Shown piece by piece: positions 23,700 to 34,121 of a DNA stretch of 64,000 bases. The notes under the pieces are model-generated. The model did not search any database, was not told where the DNA came from, and worked only from the letters and a program-made list of their open reading frames with translations. The position numbers and the translations under genes were made by a program. How positions within the stretch are numbered: the first letter of the stretch is position 1; the number at the start of each line of letters is the position of its first letter. The stretch comes from Diplocarpon mali (taxonomy: Eukaryota > Ascomycota > Leotiomycetes > Helotiales > Drepanopezizaceae): assembly GCA_024741835.1 (NCBI GenBank), contig JAENRP010000050.1, positions 22,330 through 86,329 on the forward strand. The letters are read 5' to 3'.

Positions 23700-26687
23700 A
23701 TGAATCCGGATGGCATTCTCACCAACCTTAACCAGTCTCAACAGGCTGCTGTATCCTCTTTCGCAGATACCTTGGCCATCCTAGCTGGCCCTGGAAGCGG
23801 AAAGACACACACCTTAACTTCGAGGACGGCATGGCTACTTGGGCAGGGCCTTCAGCCATGGAACGTAATCGTCGCGACGTTCACTGTCAAAGCCGCGCGG
23901 GAGATGAAGGAGAGAATTGGGAGACTGATAGGTAACGGGATGGAGTCGAAGCTTATATTGGGGACTTTTCACAGCATCGCGCGAAGATACTTGGCCCGAT
24001 ATGGACATTTGATTGGTATCAAGAAGGACTTTGGGATCGCGGACAGTGGAGATTCTTTGGCCATCATCAAGCGCATCGTCAAGAGGTACGGCTTCGGGAT
24101 AGACGCGAAAGTCGTTCGATCGCGGATCAGTGGATTGAAAGCCCGCACGTCCGTGGACCAGGAGAAGAAAGTCGAGAGAAAATCTGGGGTCAAATTAGTA
24201 GAGGAGCAGGAATTCGAGAGGTGTTACACGGAGTATGAAGAGGCTCTTGAGAGATCAAACCTTCTCGACTACGACGATTTGCTCCTTCGCTGCGTCGACC
24301 TCCTTCGACTGCACCCATCTTGTGTCTCGAACGTGGAAGCCGTACTGATTGACGAGTTTCAAGACACGAACCTGGTCCAGTTCGACCTTATGCGACTGTT
24401 CGCGGCTGAACGCAGAAGGATTACCATTGTTGGCGATCCAGATCAAAGTATATATGGCTTCCGGGCAGCGGAAGTCAAGAACTATAGGCGCATGCTTCGA
24501 CAATACCCGGATACGGTCACGATTGCTTTGGAGGAGAACTACAGGTCTTCGGGAGCGATCTTGTTGACGGCTCTGAACGTCATCGAGCAGGACAGCTCGA
24601 GGGTTGTAAAGTCGCTGCTGGCGACTCATACTGTGGGGACAAGACCTGTTCTCCGAAGGCTGTCTGGGGCGCTCAAGGAAGCACAATGGATAGTGACTGA
24701 GATCCAGAGGATCAAGGGGATGACTGGAGAGCTTCTCGACTTGAATGATTTTGCCATTCTGTTGAGATCATCAGCATTGTCTCGGCTGATTGAGAGTGCT
24801 TTGGGTAAGGCTGGCATTGCATATCGAATGGTCGGCGGCGTAAGATTCTATGACCGACTCGAAATTAAGACTGTCCTGGATTACCTGAGAGTCATCAACC
24901 AGCCAGACAACAACGACGCTCTCGCCCGAATAATCAATACTCCTTCCAGAAGGATTGGCGAGGCAACCATAAAAGAGCTATTGGAGGAGGCAGACCAAGC
25001 CAAGGTCACTTTATGGTCTCTGATACTCGGGATTGTGCAAGGGAAACAGAAAACAAATACAAAGTTCAATAACAAGGTGGAGCAGAATCTCAAGGCTTTT
25101 GTCAACATCATCCTGACAGGGAGGAGCAAGGTCTCGGGTTCTCCAGCGGAGAGACTGACAACTGCGGGGCTGATCAACTTTGTGCTCACCAAGACAAGTT
25201 ACGAGAGGTGGCTAGAGGAGAAGCATGGTGATGAGAACAAGGGCAGATGGGAGAACGTAAAGGAGCTCATCACTCAAGCGAACGACTTCGAGGATCTCAT
25301 CTCCTACGGATACGAGAACGAGGCACTTCCAGAGCTTGCCGACTTGGAACAGAATGAAGATGCAAGCACGCTTTCAAGATTCCTCGCAAACGTGGCACTT
25401 GCCTCTGAGATCAAGCCGGACGATGCCGAAGGTGCTCCGAAAGCCCAGATCACGCTTTCGACGATTCATGCCGCGAAAGGTCTCGAGTGGCCCGTTGTCT
25501 TTATCCCGGCGACCTACCAAGGATCGATCCCACATTCTCGAGCAGAGGATACTAACGAGGAAAGGCGTCTCCTGTACGTCGCCATGACAAGAGCAAAGGC
25601 TCTGCTCTACATGAGTTGTCCCCTAAAAAGCTCTCAGAATGAACATACGATCCTCTCGCCGTTCCTAAAGTCACCTGGACTCGCCCCACTACTGGATACC
25701 AGAGGCTCCTCATTGTGTTCATCAACAGTCCAGTCAATTGCACAAATCCTGAGAAGAAAATTGCCATCTCCAAACTCGATCCAGATCTCGTCCGCAGCGC
25801 TTTCAAGTACTGAAGATGACTTGTTTCCAGAGTACGGAGAAGAGAAGGAGCAAGATCAGGAGTCAAGGTGGAATTCCATGAAAGGCGGCAATTCGTCTTT
25901 CGCAATGGGACAACAGGCTCCGAAACGGCGACGAGTAGAGCTAGGGCGATCAGTGGGCAGCCTCGGGGATATAGCCGAGAAAGGCTGGAAACTTACCACT
26001 ACATTGGACCGAGCCGCAAGCTTCACATCCTCTGGCTTCGTGAGTGCGGGCTCTCACATGCAGGTCTTGGTCGATCTATCTGCCGCGCCCGAACTCCAAG
26101 ATGCAGAAGACTTGGACCGTTCGAAAAAGAAGTCCAACCAGAAGGACATGCTTCCGGTAGGCCAGGGCACATTGTTAGGGTTCCTCGGTAAATCCGAGCC
26201 GATGACGAAGAAGCCTTTGCCTAAGATCAAGGAGCTAGACCCTAAGCCACCACTACCGACAGTTGCGAATAGCTTCAACCAGGCAAGGTCAATGCCGACG
26301 TTCTCGAATCTAGCTGGCATAGACGCGTCACTTTCTGTCCATCGCGTTGGGGCTGCGAACCTGGCTAGTCGACCTGCTCCTCGGCAGGCTGGTCATTCAG
26401 ATACGCAGGCTTCCAGAAACGACTATGTCTTCCTTTCTACCTCACCCCCACGACCAGAACCCCCCAATTTACAGGAGAATGTACCAACACCAAAACCCTT
26501 TGGCCTCACGGCAAAGCCGGCTATTCTGCCTAAGATCCGACCGCCCTTATCAACACACCAGACGACGGTGGGTATGCTGCAGGATGGTAGTGGGGCCAGG
26601 AAGACCCTGGGCGTGAAGAGGAGTATGGATGGATGGGCGAGTCGGAAGGGTCAGGGCTTCAGACCGCCGACGATGAAGAGGCCTTAG
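23700..26687 (+). CDS. SRS2: ATP-dependent DNA helicase Srs2 (UvrD family)
   Basis: An intronless frame of 995 residues. All superfamily 1A helicase motifs are present in order: Q motif LNQSQQAAV (10-18), Walker A AGPGSGKT (29-36), Walker B LIDEFQDTN, motif III GDPDQSIYGFRAA, motif IV EENYRSS, motif V STIHAAKGLEWPVVFIP, motif VI EERRLLYVAMTRAK. This order is that of the 3'-5' UvrD/Srs2 helicases. In fungi Srs2 strips Rad51 from single-stranded DNA and restrains homologous recombination at replication forks. The C-terminal third (from about residue 670) is disordered and contains QGTLLGFL at about 822-829, similar to a PCNA-binding box, and a Lys/Arg-rich end. Lack of introns over 3 kb is unusual beside its neighbours. 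The Fbh1 helicase is excluded because no F-box is present. Confidence 0.93.
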   Translation: MNPDGILTNLNQSQQAAVSSFADTLAILAGPGSGKTHTLTSRTAWLLGQGLQPWNVIVATFTVKAAREMKERIGRLIGNGMESKLILGTFHSIARRYLARYGHLIGIKKDFGIADSGDSLAIIKRIVKRYGFGIDAKVVRSRISGLKARTSVDQEKKVERKSGVKLVEEQEFERCYTEYEEALERSNLLDYDDLLLRCVDLLRLHPSCVSNVEAVLIDEFQDTNLVQFDLMRLFAAERRRITIVGDPDQSIYGFRAAEVKNYRRMLRQYPDTVTIALEENYRSSGAILLTALNVIEQDSSRVVKSLLATHTVGTRPVLRRLSGALKEAQWIVTEIQRIKGMTGELLDLNDFAILLRSSALSRLIESALGKAGIAYRMVGGVRFYDRLEIKTVLDYLRVINQPDNNDALARIINTPSRRIGEATIKELLEEADQAKVTLWSLILGIVQGKQKTNTKFNNKVEQNLKAFVNIILTGRSKVSGSPAERLTTAGLINFVLTKTSYERWLEEKHGDENKGRWENVKELITQANDFEDLISYGYENEALPELADLEQNEDASTLSRFLANVALASEIKPDDAEGAPKAQITLSTIHAAKGLEWPVVFIPATYQGSIPHSRAEDTNEERRLLYVAMTRAKALLYMSCPLKSSQNEHTILSPFLKSPGLAPLLDTRGSSLCSSTVQSIAQILRRKLPSPNSIQISSAALSSTEDDLFPEYGEEKEQDQESRWNSMKGGNSSFAMGQQAPKRRRVELGRSVGSLGDIAEKGWKLTTTLDRAASFTSSGFVSAGSHMQVLVDLSAAPELQDAEDLDRSKKKSNQKDMLPVGQGTLLGFLGKSEPMTKKPLPKIKELDPKPPLPTVANSFNQARSMPTFSNLAGIDASLSVHRVGAANLASRPAPRQAGHSDTQASRNDYVFLSTSPPRPEPPNLQENVPTPKPFGLTAKPAILPKIRPPLSTHQTTVGMLQDGSGARKTLGVKRSMDGWASRKGQGFRPPTMKRP

Positions 26688-27678
26688 TGTGTGGGTGGCC
26701 ATGGATTTATGAGGGGGTGTGAGTCGTTAGGTAATTGGCGTTGGTTCCGGCCAGACAGGCGTTATGGGCATGGGATTGATGTTATATAGCAGAATTTTTC
26801 GCTGGTTATCGCATCGTTGATTTTGGGAGGCATTATCGGGAGCCTTGTTCTGCTTACTATGTGAGGAGACCATTGCACTTGTTGCGCTGGAACAAGATAT
26901 CCACTTTGATACATGCAAAATTCGGGAGCGCGGATCGGTTCTTTTTGGCACGCCAAAACCCGGAAGAAATCATTCTCGGCTGGTGTGGTTTGGGAATGGC
27001 TCAATGACTTGATAAGGAATACTTGTTTTGCTTGACGATGGACATACTCCTACTGAAATCTTCCTCCATAGAAATCACTATATTCATTCGGTACGAGATG
27101 ATGAGGGTTCGTTCACGACTCTGCTGGTGGCGGACCAATCAGGAGCGGGGTGCGGGGCTCGAAGGGTATGGAGAATTCGCCCCGAGACCTCTGAGCGCGG
27201 ACACTTGCTGGTAGTAGCATTCATGCATCCGGATTTCCATAATCTGTAAAATATTGCACTGCCGCTGAGTCGGACAAATTGAGGATATCCCAGATCGCAA
27301 CGACTACCTACCTAAGCCAAGGTACCCAACTTCCACCATTCCGATTTCCCGCTAGGTTCTCGCTAAGAAGCTTGACACTTGACAGCCACCAGAACCTTGT
27401 GTGGAGAAGAATTCGACGAGAGGGGAGACAGGAACAGCTCCCAGCCCAAATCAGATGTATGAATGTTTCCCACTTGCAGAGACTTGGACTGGCCCTGCGG
27501 CCGGGTTCTAACTCGAATATAGAGGCGTCAAATCCAAGGCCGCCCTGAAACAGTCACGACTACCTGGCTTGGAAAAACACCTCTCCTGGGGCACCATCGA
27601 CTCGTCCGAAGAGCCACGTGACCGACTCCCCTATTCGCTTCCCGAGTCTGTTTACTTGCGGCCGGGGTGACTGCTACG
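26688..27678. other. Intergenic, SRS2 to EFM7
   Basis: 991 bases. Apart from the E-box before EFM7 I see no supported feature. Short open frames are not coherent. Confidence 0.45.
27615..27620. promoter_or_regulatory. CACGTG E-box before EFM7
   Basis: CCACGTGAC lies about 60 bases upstream of the ATG at 27679. CACGTGA is the binding core of Cbf1/bHLH factors. Its use here is inference from position only. Confidence 0.35.
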
Positions 27679-28608
27679 ATGGCCACGTACCAAGAAGGCG
27701 GCGACCTGGATACGGGCGGCTTGGATCTCTTTGCTGAGCCGGCTGACTACGTGAGTTGGTTTCACATCGGTGCTGCTCGCTGGACCATTTCCTTCAAAGC
27801 GAAAGCCGCCGGCTCTCCATCATCGCTTCCATGAGTCGCGATGATCCCATTCTTCCCTGGTCAAGGTGTACTAACCCCATCCCAGTACCCCCCCACGCCG
27901 ACGCCTACAACGGAAACCCACACCCTCCTCTCAGGCCGCATCCTCACCCTCTCCCTTGTCGGCCACAACCCGCTTTGGGGACACCATCTCTGGAACGCCG
28001 GGCGCCTGATCAGTACCTACCTCGAGAAGAACCCGTCTCTCGTCACCTCCAAGACAGTTCTCGAGCTCGGTGCCGGAGCCGGGCTTCCCAGTCTTTTGTG
28101 CGCAGTCCTGGGAGCAAGCAAGATCGTGGTGACGGACTTCCCGGATGCGGACCTCGTCGCGAATCTTCAGAAGAATGTCGATGCGTACTGTGAGGGTGCC
28201 GGTCACCTCTCAGAGGAGAGGGATTTGGTAGTCGAAGGTTATTGCTGGGGAGCCGACGTCTCGCATCTCCTCGCGCACGTTGCCCCTTGCTCTTCCACGC
28301 TTCCGGGCTTTGAGGTCCTGATCCTGGCCGATCTCCTCTTCAACCATTCCGAACACGGCAAACTGGTATCCACCATCGAGCTCACGCTGCAGAAAAGCAT
28401 GGAAGCGAAAGCACTGGTGTTCTTTACGCCGTATCGTCCATGGCTCTTGGAGAAGGATATGGCGTTCTTTGATTTAGCACGCGAGAGAGGGTTTAGCGTT
28501 GAAAAGGTGTTGGAGGAGAAGATGGACAGGGTCATGTTTGTAGAGGATCGGGGGGATGAAGAGGTTCGGAGGACTGTTTTTGGGTTTGTGATTAGCTGGA
28601 AGTTATGA
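27679..28608 (+). CDS. EFM7: Protein N-terminal/lysine methyltransferase Efm7 (Nnt1)
   Basis: Two exons (27679-27750, 27886-28608) give 264 residues. The N terminus has the family signature GLDLFAEPADYYPP and the segment SLVGHNPLWGHHLWNAGR, followed by SAM-binding motif I LELGAGAGLPSLL and the acidic VVTDFPDADL of motif II. ILADLLFNHSEHGKL and FFTPYRPWL are typical of the methyltransferase-16 group. Yeast Efm7 methylates the N-terminal glycine and Lys2 of elongation factor 1A. The older name Nnt1 reflects similarity to nicotinamide N-methyltransferase. The first exon carries only 24 codons, and the 135-base intron is longer than most here. The gene's 3' end abuts the disturbed 28.6-31.1 kb zone. 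Confidence 0.9.
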
Positions 28609-29000
28609 GACGGGCTCGGGGCTTGAAGGATTTGGTCGCTTCGGGAATGCGCTTGGCACTGCCGTCAAATACACAGCAGGCTTCTTGTGTGGACTAATCT
28701 CAGCTTCTGCACTGACAAGTTTCTTTCTCCTCTTCTTGAGAATATCTTCAAGGTGAGTAGAGCTTACATGCTGAGGTGTGACCGAGGGAGTAGGGTTGGT
28801 AGACATCAGCGTCTTGGCGCCGCGGCTCTGCCTGCCCTTGGCGACCAATCTGTGTTTCATTCGACTCGACACTATGGATAGCGACGACGACCTTCCCCCC
28901 CCTGCTGGCGAAGTGTCTGTTGATGTAGAAAGTGATACCGACAAAGAAGACGAGCCCACTTCCTTGAATCCTCGACCAATGGGATCCGTGCGTCAGGAAC
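28603..29000 (-). pseudogene. Possible truncated gene end beside transposon relic
   Basis: A minus-strand frame stays open from about 29000 to the stop at 28603-28605. It encodes a basic C-terminal-like segment (EDILKKRRKKLVS, SPHKKPAVYL). The only ATG in the good part is at 28860, giving 85 residues. The plus strand also offers an ATG at 28874 with an acidic start (MDSDDDLPPPAGEVSV...) that ends after 48 codons at 29020. Both run into the retroelement relic that begins near 29000, so either may be the stump of a gene cut by the insertion. They overlap, so at most one is real. No family is recognised. Confidence 0.25.
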
Positions 29001-29900
29001 GAACTCTAAGTCGCCTTTAAAAAGAGTCAAATAATGCGCCCAAACTCTTGGGATTAAATAACAACAAGCTCACCCCTAGCGATAGGATACCAAAGCCAGA
29101 CGATAGTTACTATGAGTATGGAAAAAAGGGACACTTCAGCCGAGATTGCCTTAAATAATACAAAATCATGCTAGTAGAAGGTTAAGACGAATCAGAGGCT
29201 AAAGCAGAAGCAATAGACAATACTAAGGAGTCGGGAAACGAATTGTCTATACTAACGCGGACTAAACTTCAGCTGTCGACCTCTAAGCACGCTCAAACGG
29301 ATGGGCAAACTGAAATCATTAATCAGATTATCGATACTAGGCTACGACTATTTATAACCCATTTCCAAGACGATTGGGCCAACTTACTCCCTGCAATGGA
29401 CGCTGCTAGCGCTGCTTACCCGAATGAATCCACCGGCCTATCCCCTTCTATAATTAACTATAGTTACGAACCCTATTTAGACTTCGATTAAACTGCTTAT
29501 ACTACGAAATATTCCAGCCCTAAGGAGAGGCTAAATAGGGAAGAAGCTTAAGCTTAGGCGAAGAGAATCGACGAAGCAGTCACGTTCGCCCGCGAATCTA
29601 TGCTCCTAGCTTAGGAAAGGCAGCCCTCTTAGGCAAATAAGAAGCAACGCACGCCAGATTTTGGGGCTGAAGACTCAGTATACATCACGAAAAGGGCTTG
29701 ACCCCGTCGCTCGCGCGTGTAGGCTGCGGCAATAGAGGAGAATAGGCCTGTCCAAAATGTAGCAGAAAGACAGCAATCAAGAAATGCCAATTGCGTCAGA
29801 CTCGCCCTGTAGCACGGGCACTCTTCTTGTCAGGCCAGAGCAAGTCGAAGTAATTCAGACGACCAGCTCATTAGATTAGGATGAATAGCCGCAGGCTACT
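29000..29900 (+). mobile_element. Degenerate Ty3/gypsy retrotransposon fragment
   Basis: Two separate parts of a gypsy polyprotein are visible on the plus strand. A gag zinc-knuckle relic lies at about 29102-29155 (ending GKKGHFSRDC), in which both leading cysteine positions now read Tyr. A piece of the integrase core and its C-terminal side lies at about 29271-29700 (TDGQTEIINQ, ESTGLSPS). The protease, reverse transcriptase and RNase H that should lie between are deleted. The frame is broken by many TAG/TAA codons in places where Gln is expected, and by one TGA where Trp is expected, that is C-to-T or G-to-A transitions. No LTRs or flanking target duplications were recognised. The element cannot be active. 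Confidence 0.85.
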
Positions 29901-31131
29901 CTCAAGTTGAATCTAGTTTTCTGTTTCTCCACTGATCAATTCTGAGTCAAAAATGAAAAACCATGTCCTCCCATAAACCCAAGCTGTTCTGGCACCTTGA
30001 CATACTAAATGATAGCACTAGTTCTAGTGATTTACATCTAGTAAATACTGTAGGCTTCAGCCCATGATCCTGGGACCTCCCTCATGGTAGGCAGATGTGC
30101 CAGGCCAGGGAATTGATCTAGCCAGAAGACAATCCTTGCACGATTGCAAGAGTAACAGCCATTAAAAGGGGGACTTTTCACGGCCAAATGGGATGAATCT
30201 CTTCAGGGGATGTTTGATTCCAACCTGGGCAGTGGAAAGCAGGCAGACATAAAGCCACTGAGTTAGTGTGCCGCCATGAGCACGAGTTACCCTGATAGTA
30301 GATGCCGTCGGGATACAGTGATTAGTTGATAACAACACGACTGAGAAGGGGTACTTGGGCAAGACCAATTTGCTGGGTATGAAGAAATCCAGGGAGAAAA
30401 ACCAGAGTACTGAATTTGCAGCCTCTCTGCACAACTTTGCCAGCTCTGGCCCAAAGAAAGGATGAGCTGCATCTTGCTGTGATATCAGAAAATGAGATCA
30501 GCCTCAGAAATATTTGGCTGGAAAAATGACGGGAGTATTTGAAAGAGACCAAGAGAAGAAGATAACGAGAGGACCTGCCGGCTGCTGCGAGGCAAGGTGA
30601 CAAGTAAACAAAAGCCTCGTTATCCTGCGAAAGAGTGACGAACCTCTTCGTCTGTTTCCTTGATGTCTACTAAATATAAATGATTCAGAGCAAAGTACTC
30701 GGACAAAGCTGAAGATCCTCTATCCACACGTGACGTGTTTGATGGCGAGGCCACTATTGCACGAGTGAAGTTGACGCGGAAAGGGCGACCTTTCAAAGGC
30801 AGAGGCTCAAAATCAAACCATCATCTCCCCGGTGACTAAAAAAAAAAAAAAAAAAAAAAAAATTGGCTGTGAAGAGGGACCGATTCTCCTAAATCTTTTT
30901 GATGTGACCAGAAGATCCCGTGACAGGTAACAAACGCTTCCGGTTGCTGCGAGAAGAAAACACGTCGACTTCGCCTCAAGCTGCAGCCCTCATCTCTGCT
31001 ACAGCACAACACCATCGACTTCTACACCAAAAGTGGTTGGATCCCCCCACCAGAACCCAGCGACATCACATAACCTGGATTCTCTACCTCTACTGTACTG
31101 TGACACCTCCATCATCAAAGCAGCCGCGAAG
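29901..31131. other. Intergenic, no gene recognised
   Basis: 1.2 kb between the retroelement relic and the next gene. Open frames on the minus strand at about 30160-30600 have no recognisable content. A 25-base poly-A run lies at 30838-30862. The last 200 bases should be the promoter of the 796-residue gene. Confidence 0.4.
30838..30862. repeat. Poly-A run, 25 bases
   Basis: Twenty-five consecutive A. This could be the tail of an old non-LTR insertion or a simple homopolymer. Confidence 0.9.
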
Positions 31132-33778
31132 ATGAAGAAATTGAAGGAGAGATCCGTGGAGTACTGTCCCCACTCGCTGAAGTGATAACTGGAAGGCTAG
31201 CTGACCACCGCATAGTCCAGAGATTGACAATGCGAAAAGTGCGTGGATTTGGTGCTTTACTGATGATTGCTGTTGACGAGTGATAGGATGGGAGAACGAC
31301 ACGAACGTCGGTGGTTCGACCGTGGGTGGCTCAACGATAGTCGGATCTGGCGACGGCTTTGCTGCACCAGGCGACCAGGGCCCCTTGATCTCTTTCCTCT
31401 CCGCGCAGACGTCGACGGGACCAGCACCTCGAGTACCTCACGGATTTGCCATCCAAACCCGAGACCAAGCCAGAGACCAAGCTCGATATCAAGATACAGG
31501 AATAGGTCGCAGCACTCCGGGTGGTTTAGGTACAAGCACATCCGGAAATACTCTTAGGAGCAGAGCAAGCGGCACAACCGGCGGTCTGGGTGGTGCTCAC
31601 GGTAATGCTTACAGTGCTGGCAATACACGCAGCACGTCGGGGAGCTTTGATCCTAATGCGTACGGCAAGCCCAATGTAGGCTTACCACGAAGCACGCCCG
31701 GCAGATTTAGAGCACATGGAAACAGCATCGCCTCCAGTGCGGGTATACCACGCAGCACGTCAGGAAGTTTCAACGCCCATGCAGCTCGCACTTCGCACAC
31801 ATCTCCTGGCAAAGGGATCCCTCGATCCACGAGCGACACGCGTAATGTTGTTCGTCAAGGTCGAAGTCGCGCGGAAAGTGGCGATGACTCGTCAGGTTCC
31901 GTTGATATTATTACCGATCGACGTGGTACCAAAAGCCATTTTCCTGACATGATCTCAAGCTGACTTAAAATAGTCGGGCGTAACCAGAGTTTCACCGGAA
32001 GATCTCCAGCAAAATCAAGAATCTTCGCGGACCGAAGTGGTACGACAAGCATGAATTCAGCCAGAAAGTGGGCAAAGAGTACGGACCTCGTTACCTCACG
32101 AAAGGCTGTGTACCGCGAGGCTACAGCCTTTACCGAACAGGACCGTGAGCAGTTCAAGCGTGCACCCGCTGAAGATGAGCACTTCCCATATATGGGCTTC
32201 TACATCTGGCCGCTCAATAACTCAACCCCCGAATCTCTGTTTGGATGGCGACTCGAATTATTGGACCCCTTGAGAGTTGGCTACAGAGTCTTCATCGAAG
32301 CCCACACTGCCTCCAACTGCTTAAGCGTCAGCTCGCGGGATAACGAAGGAGACATCCAGCCCGTGCTTGATGGCATCCGGCTAGCCGTAAAGCATGCTGT
32401 TGCGAAGACTGTTATGGCACGTCCTGTTTATTTTGTCGTCCCGCCAAGTCCTTTGGCCATGAAAACAATTGTACGACCAAGAGAATTCCGACCTGCACCA
32501 CACAAATTTGCAAAATTCCTGGAACTGGCTGGCAGTAGCTTTTCAAAGGAGGAGCAGGAAAACTGGAAAGGAAAACGAGCCGAAATGGTAGCAGACGGCC
32601 GAGCCCGCTTTGAAAAGATTTTGGTCGGCAATATGATGAAGATTGAGCCACTGAAGGGTTGGATGAGAATGCGAGTGTATCTTGGCTTCGTCGAGCTTAC
32701 TGCATATTTCAAAGGCTTCGCAGCTTCCAAGGTCTCGTTCGATAAATTTGTTGAGATGGTTACTAATCCACGTCAGACCGGTGGCTTTGATAAGAAGTAA
32801 GTCAACAACGAATTTTGCGAAGCCGCTGAACTACCAGCTAATGAAAGCAGAATGCAAGATGCCCGCACTGCCATGAGATTCAGAGACAAGATTCTCAGCA
32901 GCTCCAATATTTTCGGCCCGGTACAAGGCCGCACCAATTCGCTTCATGAAGTCGAGTTCAAGAACACTGAGACCTTATTTGTTGAGACAGTCGGAGGAAA
33001 ACGAGTGGAACTTGAGGCAGAGATTGATAGAAGCTGGGAGGATGATGTTAGCTTCTACCAGACTGGGTCCATTCGATTGTTCCGCGGCAGGGACCCCGGC
33101 AAGGACCAGGGCAAGGACCCCAGCGAGGACATGGAACAAAAGAACAAATTAATCGAGATGACGACAATTGACATCGAGAGGTATGTGAACGAGGCATAGA
33201 ATTCGGTCTGTACTGACATATCGTCGCACAGGGGGATTGACTGCAAGCTAGAGGTCATCGCTGATGATGAAATCACCACGATCCCGTCTGAATTCCATCA
33301 ACTGGTTAGAACGTCCATCACAGCCAAGTCCAGGGTCTGCGTGGACAAACTTGGCCTCGAATATCCGCAGGTGAACCCACACGCCACTAGCGAACTCCGC
33401 ATTGCGGGTGTGGTTGTGAAAAGCGTGGTTCAGTACAAGATAGTAGATTCGGGACACATCGTCGAGATCGCCATTTATCGTGAATGGAGTGGCACAGCGA
33501 CGAAGGAAGTCCCATCAATGAGAGCCTCTGTTTCTCTTTTTCACCCTGACTGGGATGAGTGGATGGAGTCTATTGAGAACACCACTAGATCTCGTAAATT
33601 CGGAAACCATCTCTGCAATTTATTCCACGACGGCACACCGGGTCAAGGTAGCATAGACACCTTTTTTGAAAAGATGATGATGGTCCAAGGCCTTCTTGCT
33701 GATGCCAAAAAGGAAAGAGACTTTCAGATCAGACAGGCAGCACTCGCCGCAGGTGAGGAAAGTGGAGAGCGTATCTGA
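31132..33778 (+). CDS. Unrecognised 796-aa protein with RST-motif repeats
   Basis: My model has six exons (31132-31160, 31216-31238, 31287-31925, 31974-32796, 32851-33180, 33232-33778) and is in phase throughout. The large third exon has no internal Met in frame, so the two tiny 5' exons are needed to supply a start (MKKLKERSVDPEIDNAKRW). Residues about 20-230 are Gly/Ser/Thr/Arg-rich and repeat the motif R-S-T-(S/P)-G/D five times. The rest is folded-looking, including FPYMGFYIWPLNNSTPESLFGWRL, two long helical segments, and a C-terminal domain with VIADDEITTIPSEFHQLVR and IYREWSG. It may belong to a fungal family of unknown function (a DUF7905-like resemblance is only a vague impression). 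A seventh exon is possible: splicing from about 33768 to 33846 would replace the last two codons with an end LRLTWDARDFDLTNLS, stopping near 33917. Confidence 0.7.
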
Positions 33779-34121
33779 TGGTGCGTCAAAAAGTTGCAAT
33801 CTAGTACATAGGAAGTTGGAAGACTAATTCGTATTTTGTAACAGAGTTCGCCTCACCTGGGACGCAAGAGACTTTGATTTGACTAACCTCAGCACCAAAA
33901 GTCCAGCAGAACTAAGCTGAATTGTCTTTCCGTTGCTTTCTTTGGCTCGGTAATGATTTGCCTGTTTCACGTTTCTGGTTTGCCCTCAAAATTTTTAGGA
34001 AGGTCTTGACGCAGTGGGCGTCCTTCGATGCTTGCTGGAGGATGCTCAGACTTTGGTGCTTCGGATGGGGGTTTCTCGGCTTTTCCGAACTCGATGTAAG
34101 ATAGTGGCTCCTGGGGATTTC
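33779..34121. other. Convergent 3' region
   Basis: 343 bases between the ends of two convergent genes. Part of it may be a last exon of the upstream gene (about 33846-33917). Confidence 0.45.
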
